Positions 9,527-17,982 of a DNA stretch of 25,695 bases are shown piece by piece. Every line of letters begins with the position of its first letter. Positions within the stretch are counted from its first letter, which is position 1. The DNA is from Oehlia diaphana (taxonomy: Eukaryota; Glomeromycota; Glomeromycetes; Glomerales; Glomeraceae), in NCBI GenBank assembly GCA_003833135.1, contig QZLH01000013.1:192339-218033 (forward strand), in the 5' to 3' direction. The notes beneath the pieces were generated by a model that was not told the DNA's origin, did no database searches, and saw only the letters and a list, made by a program, of their open reading frames with translations. A program made the translations under genes and the position numbers.

Positions 9527-10216
9527 ATGAGCAACAGAACTTTTTACGTTCCTCTTTCTCTTGAAGAAGCCCAAAAAATAAAAACTGCTTGTGAGAATTT
9601 CAAGCTAAGCTTAGAGTGGACAGAACTGTATCTCTCCAAAACTGTCGGCCCCGACTTTTATAAAAACCAAATTAAAGAGAGAAAAATTACAAGAGATGAC
9701 CTTGATACAATGAGTTTAGAAGAATTTACAAATAACTTTGGTGTCATACTTACAGGGTTGAAAGTCACTACCGACGACCAGAAAAATGCTACTCAAATAG
9801 CACTAGAAAACAAATTTTATGAATGGTTCGACAGTATTAAACTTAATCCTTTTTACAGTACGCAATACTCGGGAATTCTAATCGACAAACTCTTACATAT
9901 CCGTGATATTTTACAAGGTAAAGGAGAGGAAGAACTACTTAAAAGATTAAAACTAGCTCAAACTAGAATCAATAATATGGGAGAGCACGAATTAAATGAA
10001 AAATTCAATCTATTGTTTGTATCATACAACAATATATTAAATAAACGTCTGGATGACAACGCGAAACAAATTCAAAATTCCTCCAATAATAATGTTTACA
10101 GCTCTCAAGAAGAAATTGTCAATGGTGAAATCAAATTTAATGAACATGGTAATGCAGAACACGGAAAAAAGCTTTTTGAAGAACTTGAGGAAAAATACAA
10201 AAATCTCCTCGTCTGA
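9527..10216 (+). CDS. Element protein with possible SAM-like domain
   Basis: A 229-residue intronless frame starts at ATG 9527, after a stretch without an alternative in-frame ATG. Residues about 45-85 (QIKERKITRDDLDTMSLEEF followed by NNFGVILTGLK) match the rhythm of a SAM domain: a short helix, DL/L turn, EEF, GV, hydrophobic, GLK. The rest is helical with charged coiled-coil stretches (GEEELLKRLKLAQTRINNMG, LFEELEEKYKNLLV at the end). No transposase DDE signature, integrase or helicase motif is visible. A SAM-type domain would point to oligomerisation or partner binding. Family membership is inferred by eye and weak; that this is a real gene is better supported, by length, composition and its setting between TIRs. 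Confidence 0.7.
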   Translation: MSNRTFYVPLSLEEAQKIKTACENFKLSLEWTELYLSKTVGPDFYKNQIKERKITRDDLDTMSLEEFTNNFGVILTGLKVTTDDQKNATQIALENKFYEWFDSIKLNPFYSTQYSGILIDKLLHIRDILQGKGEEELLKRLKLAQTRINNMGEHELNEKFNLLFVSYNNILNKRLDDNAKQIQNSSNNNVYSSQEEIVNGEIKFNEHGNAEHGKKLFEELEEKYKNLLV

Positions 10217-10343
10217 AAGGCGTTTTTTCAGCAGGATAAATATGAAAATGACAAGTATTTTATATTTTTTGTGTATTTCTGTCTTTAATGTCTTTACTAT
10301 TTTTAAGTAAACATAATAAGAAATCATAGCTTTTATTTGTGAA

Positions 10344-10495
10344 TATTCATTTCTTTATTATCATTTTTTAACTTACAAATTCAAATTTTTTTTTTTACCT
10401 TATTAATGAGTGAATGTAGTTAATGGGGTTTTTTTTTTGTTGCTTCAATCATGTGATTTTTACTTTAACATTTATTATTATTTTTTATTTTGATA
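10344..10495 (-). repeat. Right terminal inverted repeat
   Basis: Reverse complement of the left arm at 8554-8708, starting about 128 bases after the stop of the plus-strand gene. It is followed by TACA at 10496-10499, matching the four bases before the left arm. Confidence 0.85.
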
Positions 10496-10499
10496 TACA

Positions 10500-11187
10500 T
10501 TATTAAATAAACGTATATTTATTATAACTATATAAATCCTTATTAAAGAAAAAACATATGTTAAAACAATAGTGAAAATTATATGTTTTATAATTAAAAA
10601 ATTTCTTATTATAAAAGTTAATAGTCTCTGGCGCAGCAGTATCATCGATATACTCGAAAATTGACGAGGTGTGGTGCAGCGGACGTTGGCGCAACAACCT
10701 CGGTATTATAAATCAATAATTCAGTCGGTGCTAGCAGGGTAAGAGAATAGGTAACGGGATCCATTGTAATGTCTGAAGCACTCGTTTAAAATCACGCGTC
10801 AGGCGCGTCACTGAAAATCTGATCACGTGATAATAATCAATAATACATCTTATTGGTTAATCACGCGTGCAGACAGACATACCTATTTACCCGATACTTT
10901 TATAATTAAAATTCCACCCCCACGTGACCGGTGACATTTAAAGGGATGTGAAAATAATTTTGTGAAGCAACTAAGTCCCTCAGATAAATATAAACAGTGA
11001 AAACGCGGTGGGGCGTGATGCCGGTGATGAATTTCACAAAATCACGTGGGTGGAAAAAGTGACGGTGATACTGGGGAAGCTGACAACCTTACAATGTGTC
11101 TAACCGCGGACAACTAAAAAGTTTAATTCGTCTATACTTCACTTCAATGTTTTATTAATTTTATTACTTGTCTAATGTCTATATCTA
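10500..11187. other. GC-shifted intergenic island
   Basis: Positions about 10620-11100 are clearly richer in G+C than the rest of the window and contain many CG dinucleotides. No tRNA or snRNA could be folded convincingly. The minus frame 10503-10697 covers part of it without family resemblance. A cluster of E-box-like sites is listed separately. Confidence 0.5.
10780..11055. promoter_or_regulatory. Cluster of CACGTG and CGCGT boxes
   Basis: CACGTG occurs at 10824-10829 (within the 10-bp palindrome ATCACGTGAT), 10921-10926 and 11043-11048. TCACGCGT occurs at about 10782 and 10861, with GGCGCGTCAC at about 10802 and several GGTGA/GTGAC words. CACGTG is the core bound by bHLH regulators such as Cbf1/Pho4-type proteins in fungi. 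The nearest gene end is the kinase 3' end at 11188, so a target promoter is not evident. Confidence 0.35.
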
Positions 11188-12440
11188 CTAATCTTCATAT
11201 AATGATTTCTTGTCACTTAAATAATTTTCAATTGCACAATCAAAGCATTCGTCAATGTTTACTATTATAATAATTTAATGAATTTTAATAATTTTAATTA
11301 AATACTCGTCTTAAGATAAATAAAATATGATGATATATTATTTACCTGTCTTTGTTGTTTCTATAATCTGATATTCTTTTGTGTATTTCCTGAAGTTATA
11401 AGAACGTTCCTTATTTCCTTCATTTTTTGTATACATAAAATCCCGTAACATATCGTAAATTTCGTCAGTATTTGGTCGGTTTCTAGGATTTTCATCCCAA
11501 CATTTTTGAATCATTTCTTTCAAAGGTTTCGGCGTTCTATCTCTAATGTTTGGACGTAATCCTTCACATATCTCGATTGCGAGGTATTCATCATACGGCC
11601 GACTATTGAAAGGTCGATTCCCGAAAATTATTTCATTAATAATTATACCTAATGAATATTTATCAGATGCTTGTGTAAATTCATTGCCACGCAATACCTC
11701 AGGGGCAATATATGGCACTATTCCGAAGATCTCTTTCGATTTTCTTATTTCACCCGCTGATCTACAAAGTCCAAAATCACAAATAGATGCCTTTTTGGAC
11801 GAAAACAAAATATTTCCCGAGTGAAGGTCTCTATGAATTAAATTATAACTATGAATACAGTTTAGTCCCAAACAAATGCGTTCTATAATGTCTAATTTGT
11901 CTTCCAATGTTAATGAGTTATAATAATTATCAAGATAACCACGCAAATTGTAATCTTTTAATTCAAATACTAACGCATAATTAAGAGTACATGGTTCTCG
12001 TGTTATACCATAACATTCTACTATATGTTTATAACAATAATTGGAAAACTCTTCAAAAATTTTAACTAAATTAAAAAAAAATGATTAATTAATATGAAGA
12101 AAAAGAAAGTTAATTTATACTCCCATTTAAACATACCTCATTTGGGAATTCTTCGCTTAAATCCCTTGAATTATTTAATATTTTTAAAGCAATTTTGAAT
12201 GATCCTGACCTTTTCCAGATATTAGATCCATGATCCCATTTTTCGATTCGTCCATTTGTCCAAGTTGCAGCGTATACTATAGCATAACCTCCTTGAGCTA
12301 TAAATGTAAAATCTGTAAAATTTTCGTATGGGATCCATTCTAAAATATGTTTGCTATAGCTAAAGCTTGATTGTCTTTTATTATCTCATCAACATAATTA
12401 TTTCCGCTGGTCCACTTATCAAATCTAGTCGAAATCTATT
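11188..12440 (-). CDS. TKL-type protein kinase with damaged N-terminal part
   Basis: Exons read on the minus strand: N-lobe about 12384-12121 or 12137, kinase core 12065-11346, last exon 11261-11188. The N-lobe has HILEWIPYENF, the loop AQGGYAIVY and FKIALKIL. The core has VECYGITREPC, HRDLHSGN, CDFGLCRS, YIAPEVLRG, the DKYSLGI region and a full C-lobe. The last exon (phase 1 joint) ends ECFDCAIENYLSDKKSLYED. Catalytic K, HRD and DFG are present, so the core looks active. Problems: upstream of SSFSYSKHIL the matching FDKWTSGN...DEIIKDNQ sits in another frame (about 12385-12430), and the N-lobe joint needs donor GTATAA at 12120 (phase 1); the homologous phase-0 donor GTATGT at 12136 would shift frame. 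Either it has begun to decay or the first exon is mis-sequenced. Confidence 0.68.
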
Positions 12441-12472
12441 TGAATTGCAAGATTAACACCAACAGAGAGTTT

Positions 12473-12911
12473 TCATTGTTTGAGAACTTCCTTTACATAT
12501 TCCATATAACATATGATATTTTTCTTCTTCAGTTCGTTAACGCAACATTTTCTACAATACCAATAACCATAAAATTTTTCGTTACATTTTTCACATAAAA
12601 TGATGTTATAATCACTATATTTTAATTTTCTTTCATCTATATCCAAATCATAGTCCGATGATTTGAAAATTCCTTCAAATTTCTTTACGTTATCGTCATT
12701 ATTATAGCTATTGACAGCATCGACTATAACAATTAAATTATTAATGATAGAAAACATTGTTATTAATCAATATAATTAATATATTAAACTTACTTCGATT
12801 TGAATAATTAGAAGAAATAGATAAATCATCATGATCATTTTCTTTACTTTTGTCATCAATATTGTGTATATTAGGTTGCTTAGGTTGCGGAAATTGTAGA
12901 TTAAAAGCATC
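12473..12911 (-). other. In-frame continuation exons with CxxC-CxxC motif
   Basis: Directly after the TAG that ends the kinase at 12912, the same frame stays open for 118 bases (DAFNLQFPQPKQPNIHNIDD, then acidic and Ser-rich) to a GTAAGT donor at 12793. It joins in phase at 12723 to an exon reading IDAVNSYNNDD, LKYSDYNIILCEKCNEKFYG and YWYCRKCCVNEL, ending in TGA at 12473. CEKCN...WYCRKC matches the cysteine motif at the N-terminus of these kinases. It could be the C-terminal part of the 12912-14002 gene beyond a lost codon, or the first exons of the next kinase using an internal ATG. Confidence 0.5.
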
Positions 12912-14002
12912 CTAAATATTTAATTGACTTATAATTTCATGTACTTCTTCAATGTCGGGTCTTGATTTTGGTTTGTCATCCCAACATACTTGATAAAGTT
13001 TTTGATACTTTGGAAGTGTACCTTCAATTGGTTTTTCTCTATTGCCATTTTTAATGTGATCGTTAAGTAAATTTCGTGGACAACCAGAATAAGGACGACG
13101 CCCACTTGAAATTTCCCATAATAAAACACCTAAACTATAAATATCGGACTTCTCATCTTTTTTATAGTTGATATTATTAAAACATTGTGGTTCAACATAT
13201 TCAACCACCCCATATCTATTACCTACTGAATTAGTTATAACTTCCGCCAACTTTTTAGATAATCCGAAGTCTGCAATTATTAATTTTCCATTATTTACCA
13301 ATATATTTTTTGAGTGCTACAAAATAATGACAGTATTAATTGAATTATTGATCACGAATAAAATACTATAAAGCAAATAGTAATTACTACCAAGTCTCTA
13401 TGGATTATTTCTTTGGAGTGTAAATATTTCAGTCCACTGGTAATATCCAATGCCATTCGAATTTTATCATTCCATTTCAGGGAAGCAAAATTTTTGTTCA
13501 AGTAACCTTTTAAATTTCCTTCATTAGCATATTCCAACATCAAAATATAATACTCAGAATCTATTGATTATAAATATAAATAAGTTAGATTAGACTGTAT
13601 AAATAAATTATTATTAAAAAATAATCTTTAACAATAAACCTTTTGTTATTCCCAGAAAACGATTGATGTTTGGATGACTATCAACCTCGCGAAGGAGTTT
13701 CAACTAAAAAAAAAATATGGTAGAACAAAATTAATTTTATTTATAGTATTTACTAGATAATATACTGTACAATATAAAAAAGTGATTTAAACCTCTTTCA
13801 CAAACTCATCATTGAACTCACTATGTTCCACTTCTGAATTTTCACTGCAAATAGTTTTTAATGCGACCAACCCCGTATTAGCCAAATTAGCTTTACTCAC
13901 TATACCGAACCTTCCTCGACCAATTATGGAGATTTGATTAAATTGATCATAATCAAAATATCGGATATACCCATTCTTAATCTTTTCTTCAATCCATTCC
14001 AT
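12912..14002 (-). CDS. TKL-type protein kinase, intact
   Basis: Four exons (14002-13793, 13703-13640, 13560-13391, 13316-12912) join with preserved phases into 282 residues. Introns are 75-89 bp with GT-AG ends. Motifs in order: IGRGRFGIV (residues 27-35), VALKTI with Lys49, HRDLHSKN (145-152) and ADFGLSKK (Asp164). VEPQCF stands in place of APE, a change I recall as common in this family, followed by DIYSLGVLLWEISSG and the RPDIEEVHEI end of the C-lobe. No transmembrane segment or signal peptide is seen, so a cytosolic serine/threonine or dual-specificity kinase is likely; the substrate is unknown. All residues needed for catalysis are present. The frame remains open past its TAG, so a longer ancestral protein is possible. 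Confidence 0.88.
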
Positions 14003-15960
14003 TTTATCATTTATAATAGTGAAACTTTATTTTTTATATTATTTTTTGCATAATATTTTTTTTTTTAAAAAAAAAAAAGTTTCAACGTTTTAATCGTTGT
14101 ATGGATTTTAAATGATGCATGATTGCATTTATGCATTCATGCATGCACAAATTATGCATTTGTATCTTTAGTCTTTGGCATAATTGGAAAGAAAAAAATG
14201 AATTTTATGTTGCATGTTGTGCTTCAATTGATAAGCTGCATATTTCCTAATTTTAGGTTTATGATTTTGAGGTAAATATTCAAATGAAAGTCCGCTTATT
14301 TAATCAATTAATTGTGTAAATCATATTGGCGGATTTGACTCACTTGAGGATCGGAATGTCGGTTAAAATTAACGTTAATTTTGGCCAAATCCACTGTAGG
14401 ATTTGTGTCCGTCATAAAAACGTTTGCCACCACAAGCTACAAAATAAACTTTTATTAAATTTTATTTAATTTGATAAAAATTATAACAATTCCCGAGTCT
14501 CATAATAAAATTAAGTAATTAATAAAATGAAAAATTCAAGAAAGGAGATAAATTCTATTAACTAATTCACGAAAATTTTAAATTCTATATTTTTAAAAAT
14601 GTTAAAAAGAACCACACTTAGAATAATATCTTCCTTTTATTAATTTCTACTGCCCTTCGTCACAATTATGTAGATCATTTCAAAGATGCACGTCATTAAT
14701 TGCCCATATAAAACCCTAAATATAAATATTCAATAAAGATTCAAGAATAATTTAGCTTCGTTACGGACCATAATTAATCCCTAAAATAACCTCACTTGAC
14801 CATCTTGATCCCCTATAAATCCCCAATTATTAATAGTTTAAAGTCATTCCGGACCGCAGTAAATAAAAATACTTATCAATACACTTAAATTTAAATATAA
14901 TACTACGCCCCAAAATTAATAATGTCACTAGATAAGTTCAGCCCCATATATATATAATCGATAATCAATAACTTTTTCCAAATAAAAATTATTTTACAGC
15001 TGACACGGAATACCCATCATTTTACTCCATTAAATAAAAACTACACCATTGTGCTCGGACCAATGCTCCGAAACAACACTATAGTTTTTGCCTTATTCTG
15101 AACTTTACCGAATGTATGTGACTAGGTGTCCCGTATATTATGAAACCAGCTGTAAAACTTCAAAATAAGAAGCTTATAATTAAACTCGGCCAAAAATTTG
15201 AGAAAAGAAGTCGAGAAAAAAAATTTCTAACGCTCACAATAAATATAGAAAAAAGAGTCAAAACTCAAAAATGAAGTTATGTTACTTACATACGAAAGTG
15301 TTTGAAACATATTTTATAACGAAACACGTTTGAGAGTAAAATAGAAAAAGTTTATGGAAAATTTCAAAGTTTTTCCAAATTATAATTCAAGATACTAGGT
15401 TGAATATGGAAGAAACAGTGGAATTTTATTAAAATGTCTGAAGAATTGCATGTAAACTATATGGAAAAAATATTTAAACTTTAGGAAGACAAAATTTGGG
15501 CCCTTTACAACTGGCTCCGTGAGGCGCAGCAAAAGAACAAAAGGATAATAATACAAACTAGACATATGACCTTGGCAGTTTCATTGGAAGGAAATACTAA
15601 TTATAAATTATAAAAATTTTTCTTTATTCCAATTTTTTTTCTTGCAATTTGACCGCGCAATAAATAAAATGAGATTTTATAAATCACTCGTCGCTTCGCA
15701 CCGAGGATTATAAGATTATTTATATATAATAATCTAAATGTAATGGTATATTATTTGTATTCAATTGTAAGCATTGTCAGGAATTTATAATATAACAATC
15801 GAGCCACCCATAGCAATCTATGCAATTTATGGCTTAAATTCTAATTGGCTAGCTTTTATAATTATTGCATATCGAAATGTAAATTCTAAAATAGATAAAG
15901 ACAATGATAAAAGTAATATAATGAAGTAAATAAAAAAATGCAATCAATTAAAGATAACCG
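14003..15960. other. Long AT-rich intergenic region
   Basis: No gene is supported here. Notable items are a poly-T/poly-A foldback just upstream of the kinase start (14040-14090), four ATGCAT hexamers at 14113-14165 and an 18-bp perfect palindrome at 14365-14382 (AAAATTAACGTTAATTTT) flanked by GGATTTG/CAAATCC arms. The remainder (14400-15880) is unremarkable, with slightly higher C content on the plus strand around 14700-15100. Confidence 0.5.
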
Positions 15961-15961
15961 A

Positions 15962-16020
15962 AAGATCAAGAATAGGATACACCCAAGATCAAGGACAGGA
16001 TACACCAAGATCAAGGGAGA
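15962..16020 (+). repeat. Short tandem repeat, about 22 bp unit
   Basis: Two full copies and one partial copy of AAGATCAAGRAYAGGATACA plus CC(C). They lie immediately outside the left end of the TIR element at 16031. Confidence 0.7.
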
Positions 16021-16030
16021 TAACCATATC

Positions 16031-17168
16031 CCATCGGTATTATGTATGTGTTTGTGCCTCAGATGACGATTTGCGTCAGGTGTCAACTGTATTTTTTAAA
16101 GTAAAACTTTAGGATTGTATATATATATATATTTTTTTAGTAGCGCATTTTATTAGTTATTTGGCCCAAAAGGACATACTAATATAATACCCAGAATCAA
16201 AAACGAAAAAATTCGTTGGAGACTCTGTAACTAACTTTAATCTATACAAAATAACTAATAAATCTAAAACTATAATTGTTAAGTTTATAATCTATATATT
16301 GTGTAAAAAAAAAAACTACTTATAAAACTTTTATTTTTTTGATATTTTCCTATTTTTTCTGCATTTTCTAAAAAATTTCTTTAAAATAATACTAAATGCT
16401 ATGATACCATAATATTGACGAAGAAAAAAATAAAAAAAAAATCCTAAAAATTATCTCTGTAAATTTTGGTGATAACTATAAATCTAAATTGTTTTTTATT
16501 TGAATTTGTCTTTAAGAAAAAGCCCATCAATCTACGCTCTTGGTAGAAATGTATCCGATAATCGGCCGAAATTTCCAATCCAATCAATCGATCGCCCGCG
16601 TATATCTTCAAACAAATCCAAGCGCACATCCAGGGACCTCGACCTTAATTTTATTTAATTAAATATGAAATAATTTTGTTTATTCGTCGTCAGAGTCTTC
16701 TCTGCTTCCTTGTGTTGCCACTACGCGTTTCTTGTTTTCGTTTACATTGTCTTTATCCATAACATTGGTTTCTACTACCTCATTCTCTATTTTATCCAGT
16801 CGCTCACTGAATTCATTATTCATACTATTAAAATCTCGTGTTCTTCTTTGCTTCTAGGTAACATTGAAAGAAAAGACATTTTGGGACTTGATAAGGCATC
16901 TTCGAATTGTTCATCTTCCGATGATGAAGTTACTTTAGGATTATATATTTACAGGCATGAAGAATAAATTTACATAGTTAATAAAGTATATTTAAGACCA
17001 AAATATTAAGTCTAAAAATTTTAAATAACATTATTTGCAATATATCATCAAGTATTAATTACAGTATATTTATTTAAAATTTTCAGATTATTTAAAATTG
17101 ACATCTGACGCGCGTCAGTTATCACCTGACGCAAATCGTCATCTGAGGCACAACATATACACCGATGG
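16031..17168. mobile_element. TIR element carrying a gene fragment
   Basis: The left end (16031-16090) and right end (17101-17168, inverted) share CCATCGGT and GTGCCTCAGATGACGATTTG followed by CGTCAGGTG. The outer ends both begin CCATCGGT. The right copy adds the palindrome CTGACGCGCGTCAG on its inner side. The interior of about 1 kb holds a frameshifted coding fragment and no transposase. I found no clear target duplication. This fits a non-autonomous, Pack-type DNA element. Confidence 0.6.
16680..16945 (-). pseudogene. Frameshifted fragment of an acidic coiled-coil protein
   Basis: The minus strand reads SSSEDEQFEDALSSPKMSFL then LPRSK, and after a one-base shift near 16855 continues RRTRDFNSMNNEFSERLDK and IENEV, ending QGSREDSDDE and a stop at 16680. 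Both halves have balanced composition and charged, helical character. A splice acceptor (CCTAG at about 16858-16854) could instead begin the second half, but no suitable donor is close. The first half has no start codon and opens after a stop near 16948. I do not recognise the protein. The fragment lies inside the TIR element, so it may be captured. Confidence 0.5.
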
Positions 17169-17652
17169 AATTTTTTTATAAATTGCTCCACCGGTATAAA
17201 AAAGTATAAAATCTATCGGAGTATGTATACGTCATACACAATGAGATAAGCCTGTTATTCCATGGGTATCTAATAAATACTCCATATACATCAGTTACAC
17301 CAGTACATCTAAAGGTCAAGAGCTAGATGCGCTCCACTAATAGAAGTCTAAAGTGGAACTTTTTAAGCCAATCCTATGTTCTTGAAGTAAATAAACAATC
17401 GACACAAAAAGAAAAAATGTATAACAATTTTATATTTAGTATTGAGGCGTAAAAAAAAATGTCCAAAGAAATTTCATAGGAAATTATTTTAGGCGTAAAC
17501 CTTCGACGGAAGTGTAAACTTACGTAGGTTTAAGTTTTTATAAATTTCTTATGAAAATTTATGTGAGTTTATGTAAACTTAAATGTAATTCCGGATATTT
17601 CTTTTTTATTTTTTCGCTATTATTATTTTAACCACAACCAGAATCATTTCTA

Positions 17653-17982
17653 ATGGATAGATATATTATTAAAATATTATATCTTGCATCCACTTATCGA
17701 TTGGGTAACCCTACTATCATTAAAGTTAAGAATCAAACCTACTTAGTCTATTTAGATCGGGTTATCCGTGAAAATGTTTATAAAGGTAAGATTTTTTTTA
17801 ACCAAATATATTTAATTTATATATAATATTAATTTTAACCAATAATTTTGTATCACATAAGATTTTGTTTAGCCCCCCGCCTCCCTAAAATATTACCTAA
17901 TATCATCTGTCAAGACCCTTACCACAAAAAAAAACCTATGAAAATTATTTTTATGGTGCGATTTACATTATTATTCTCCTGA
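17653..17982 (+). CDS. Candidate two-exon gene, unknown function
   Basis: Exon 1 (17653-17785) starts with an ATG and reads MDRYIIKILYLASTYRLGN and TYLVYLDRVIRENVYK. A GTAAGA donor opens an 87-bp intron, and the acceptor TTTAG at 17872 leads to exon 2 (17873-17982), APRLPKILPNIICQDPYH and KKKPMKIIF, with a TGA. The joint is phase 1 on both sides and gives 80 residues. Composition is basic with balanced residues. No known domain was recognised. It may be the surviving 5' end of a larger gene, because the C-terminal residues look random. Confidence 0.42.

Larger units (their letters stand above)
8554..10495. mobile_element. Two-gene TIR element, no recognised transposase
   Basis: The ends are inverted copies of about 150 bp, starting TATCAAAA at 8554 and ending TTTTGATA at 10495, each next to TACA (8550-8553 and 10496-10499), a likely 4-bp target duplication. 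Inside are two intronless, divergently transcribed genes with their 3' ends against the repeats and a 457-bp shared upstream region. Neither resembles a transposase by eye. It could be a non-autonomous DNA transposon with its own cargo, a relic of a larger element, or an unfamiliar self-mobile unit. Confidence 0.75.

Noticed and set aside
10037..10327. Frames opposite or overlapping the end of the 9527-10216 gene
   Set aside because: Shadow frames of a better-supported gene.
10503..10697. Minus-strand 64-codon frame
   Set aside because: N-terminal half lies in the GC-shifted island but the rest is low-complexity AT-rich; no family or splice support.
10617..10720. Possible tRNA or U4-like RNA (A-box-like TGGTGCAGCGG; GGCGCAGCAGTATCAT)
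   Set aside because: No B box at the right distance, no cloverleaf could be drawn, and similarity to U4 breaks after about 15 bases.
16444..16629. 61-codon minus-strand frame after the captured fragment
   Set aside because: Lies just past the stop of the fragment with GC-richer sequence, probably its 3' flank; no recognisable motif.
16710..16967. 85-codon plus-strand frame
   Set aside because: Antisense to the acidic coiled-coil fragment, whose composition is more protein-like.
17461..17600. Imperfect inverted repeat around GTAAACCT...AGGTTTAAG
   Set aside because: Arms are short and interrupted; I could not define ends, so it is not called as an element.
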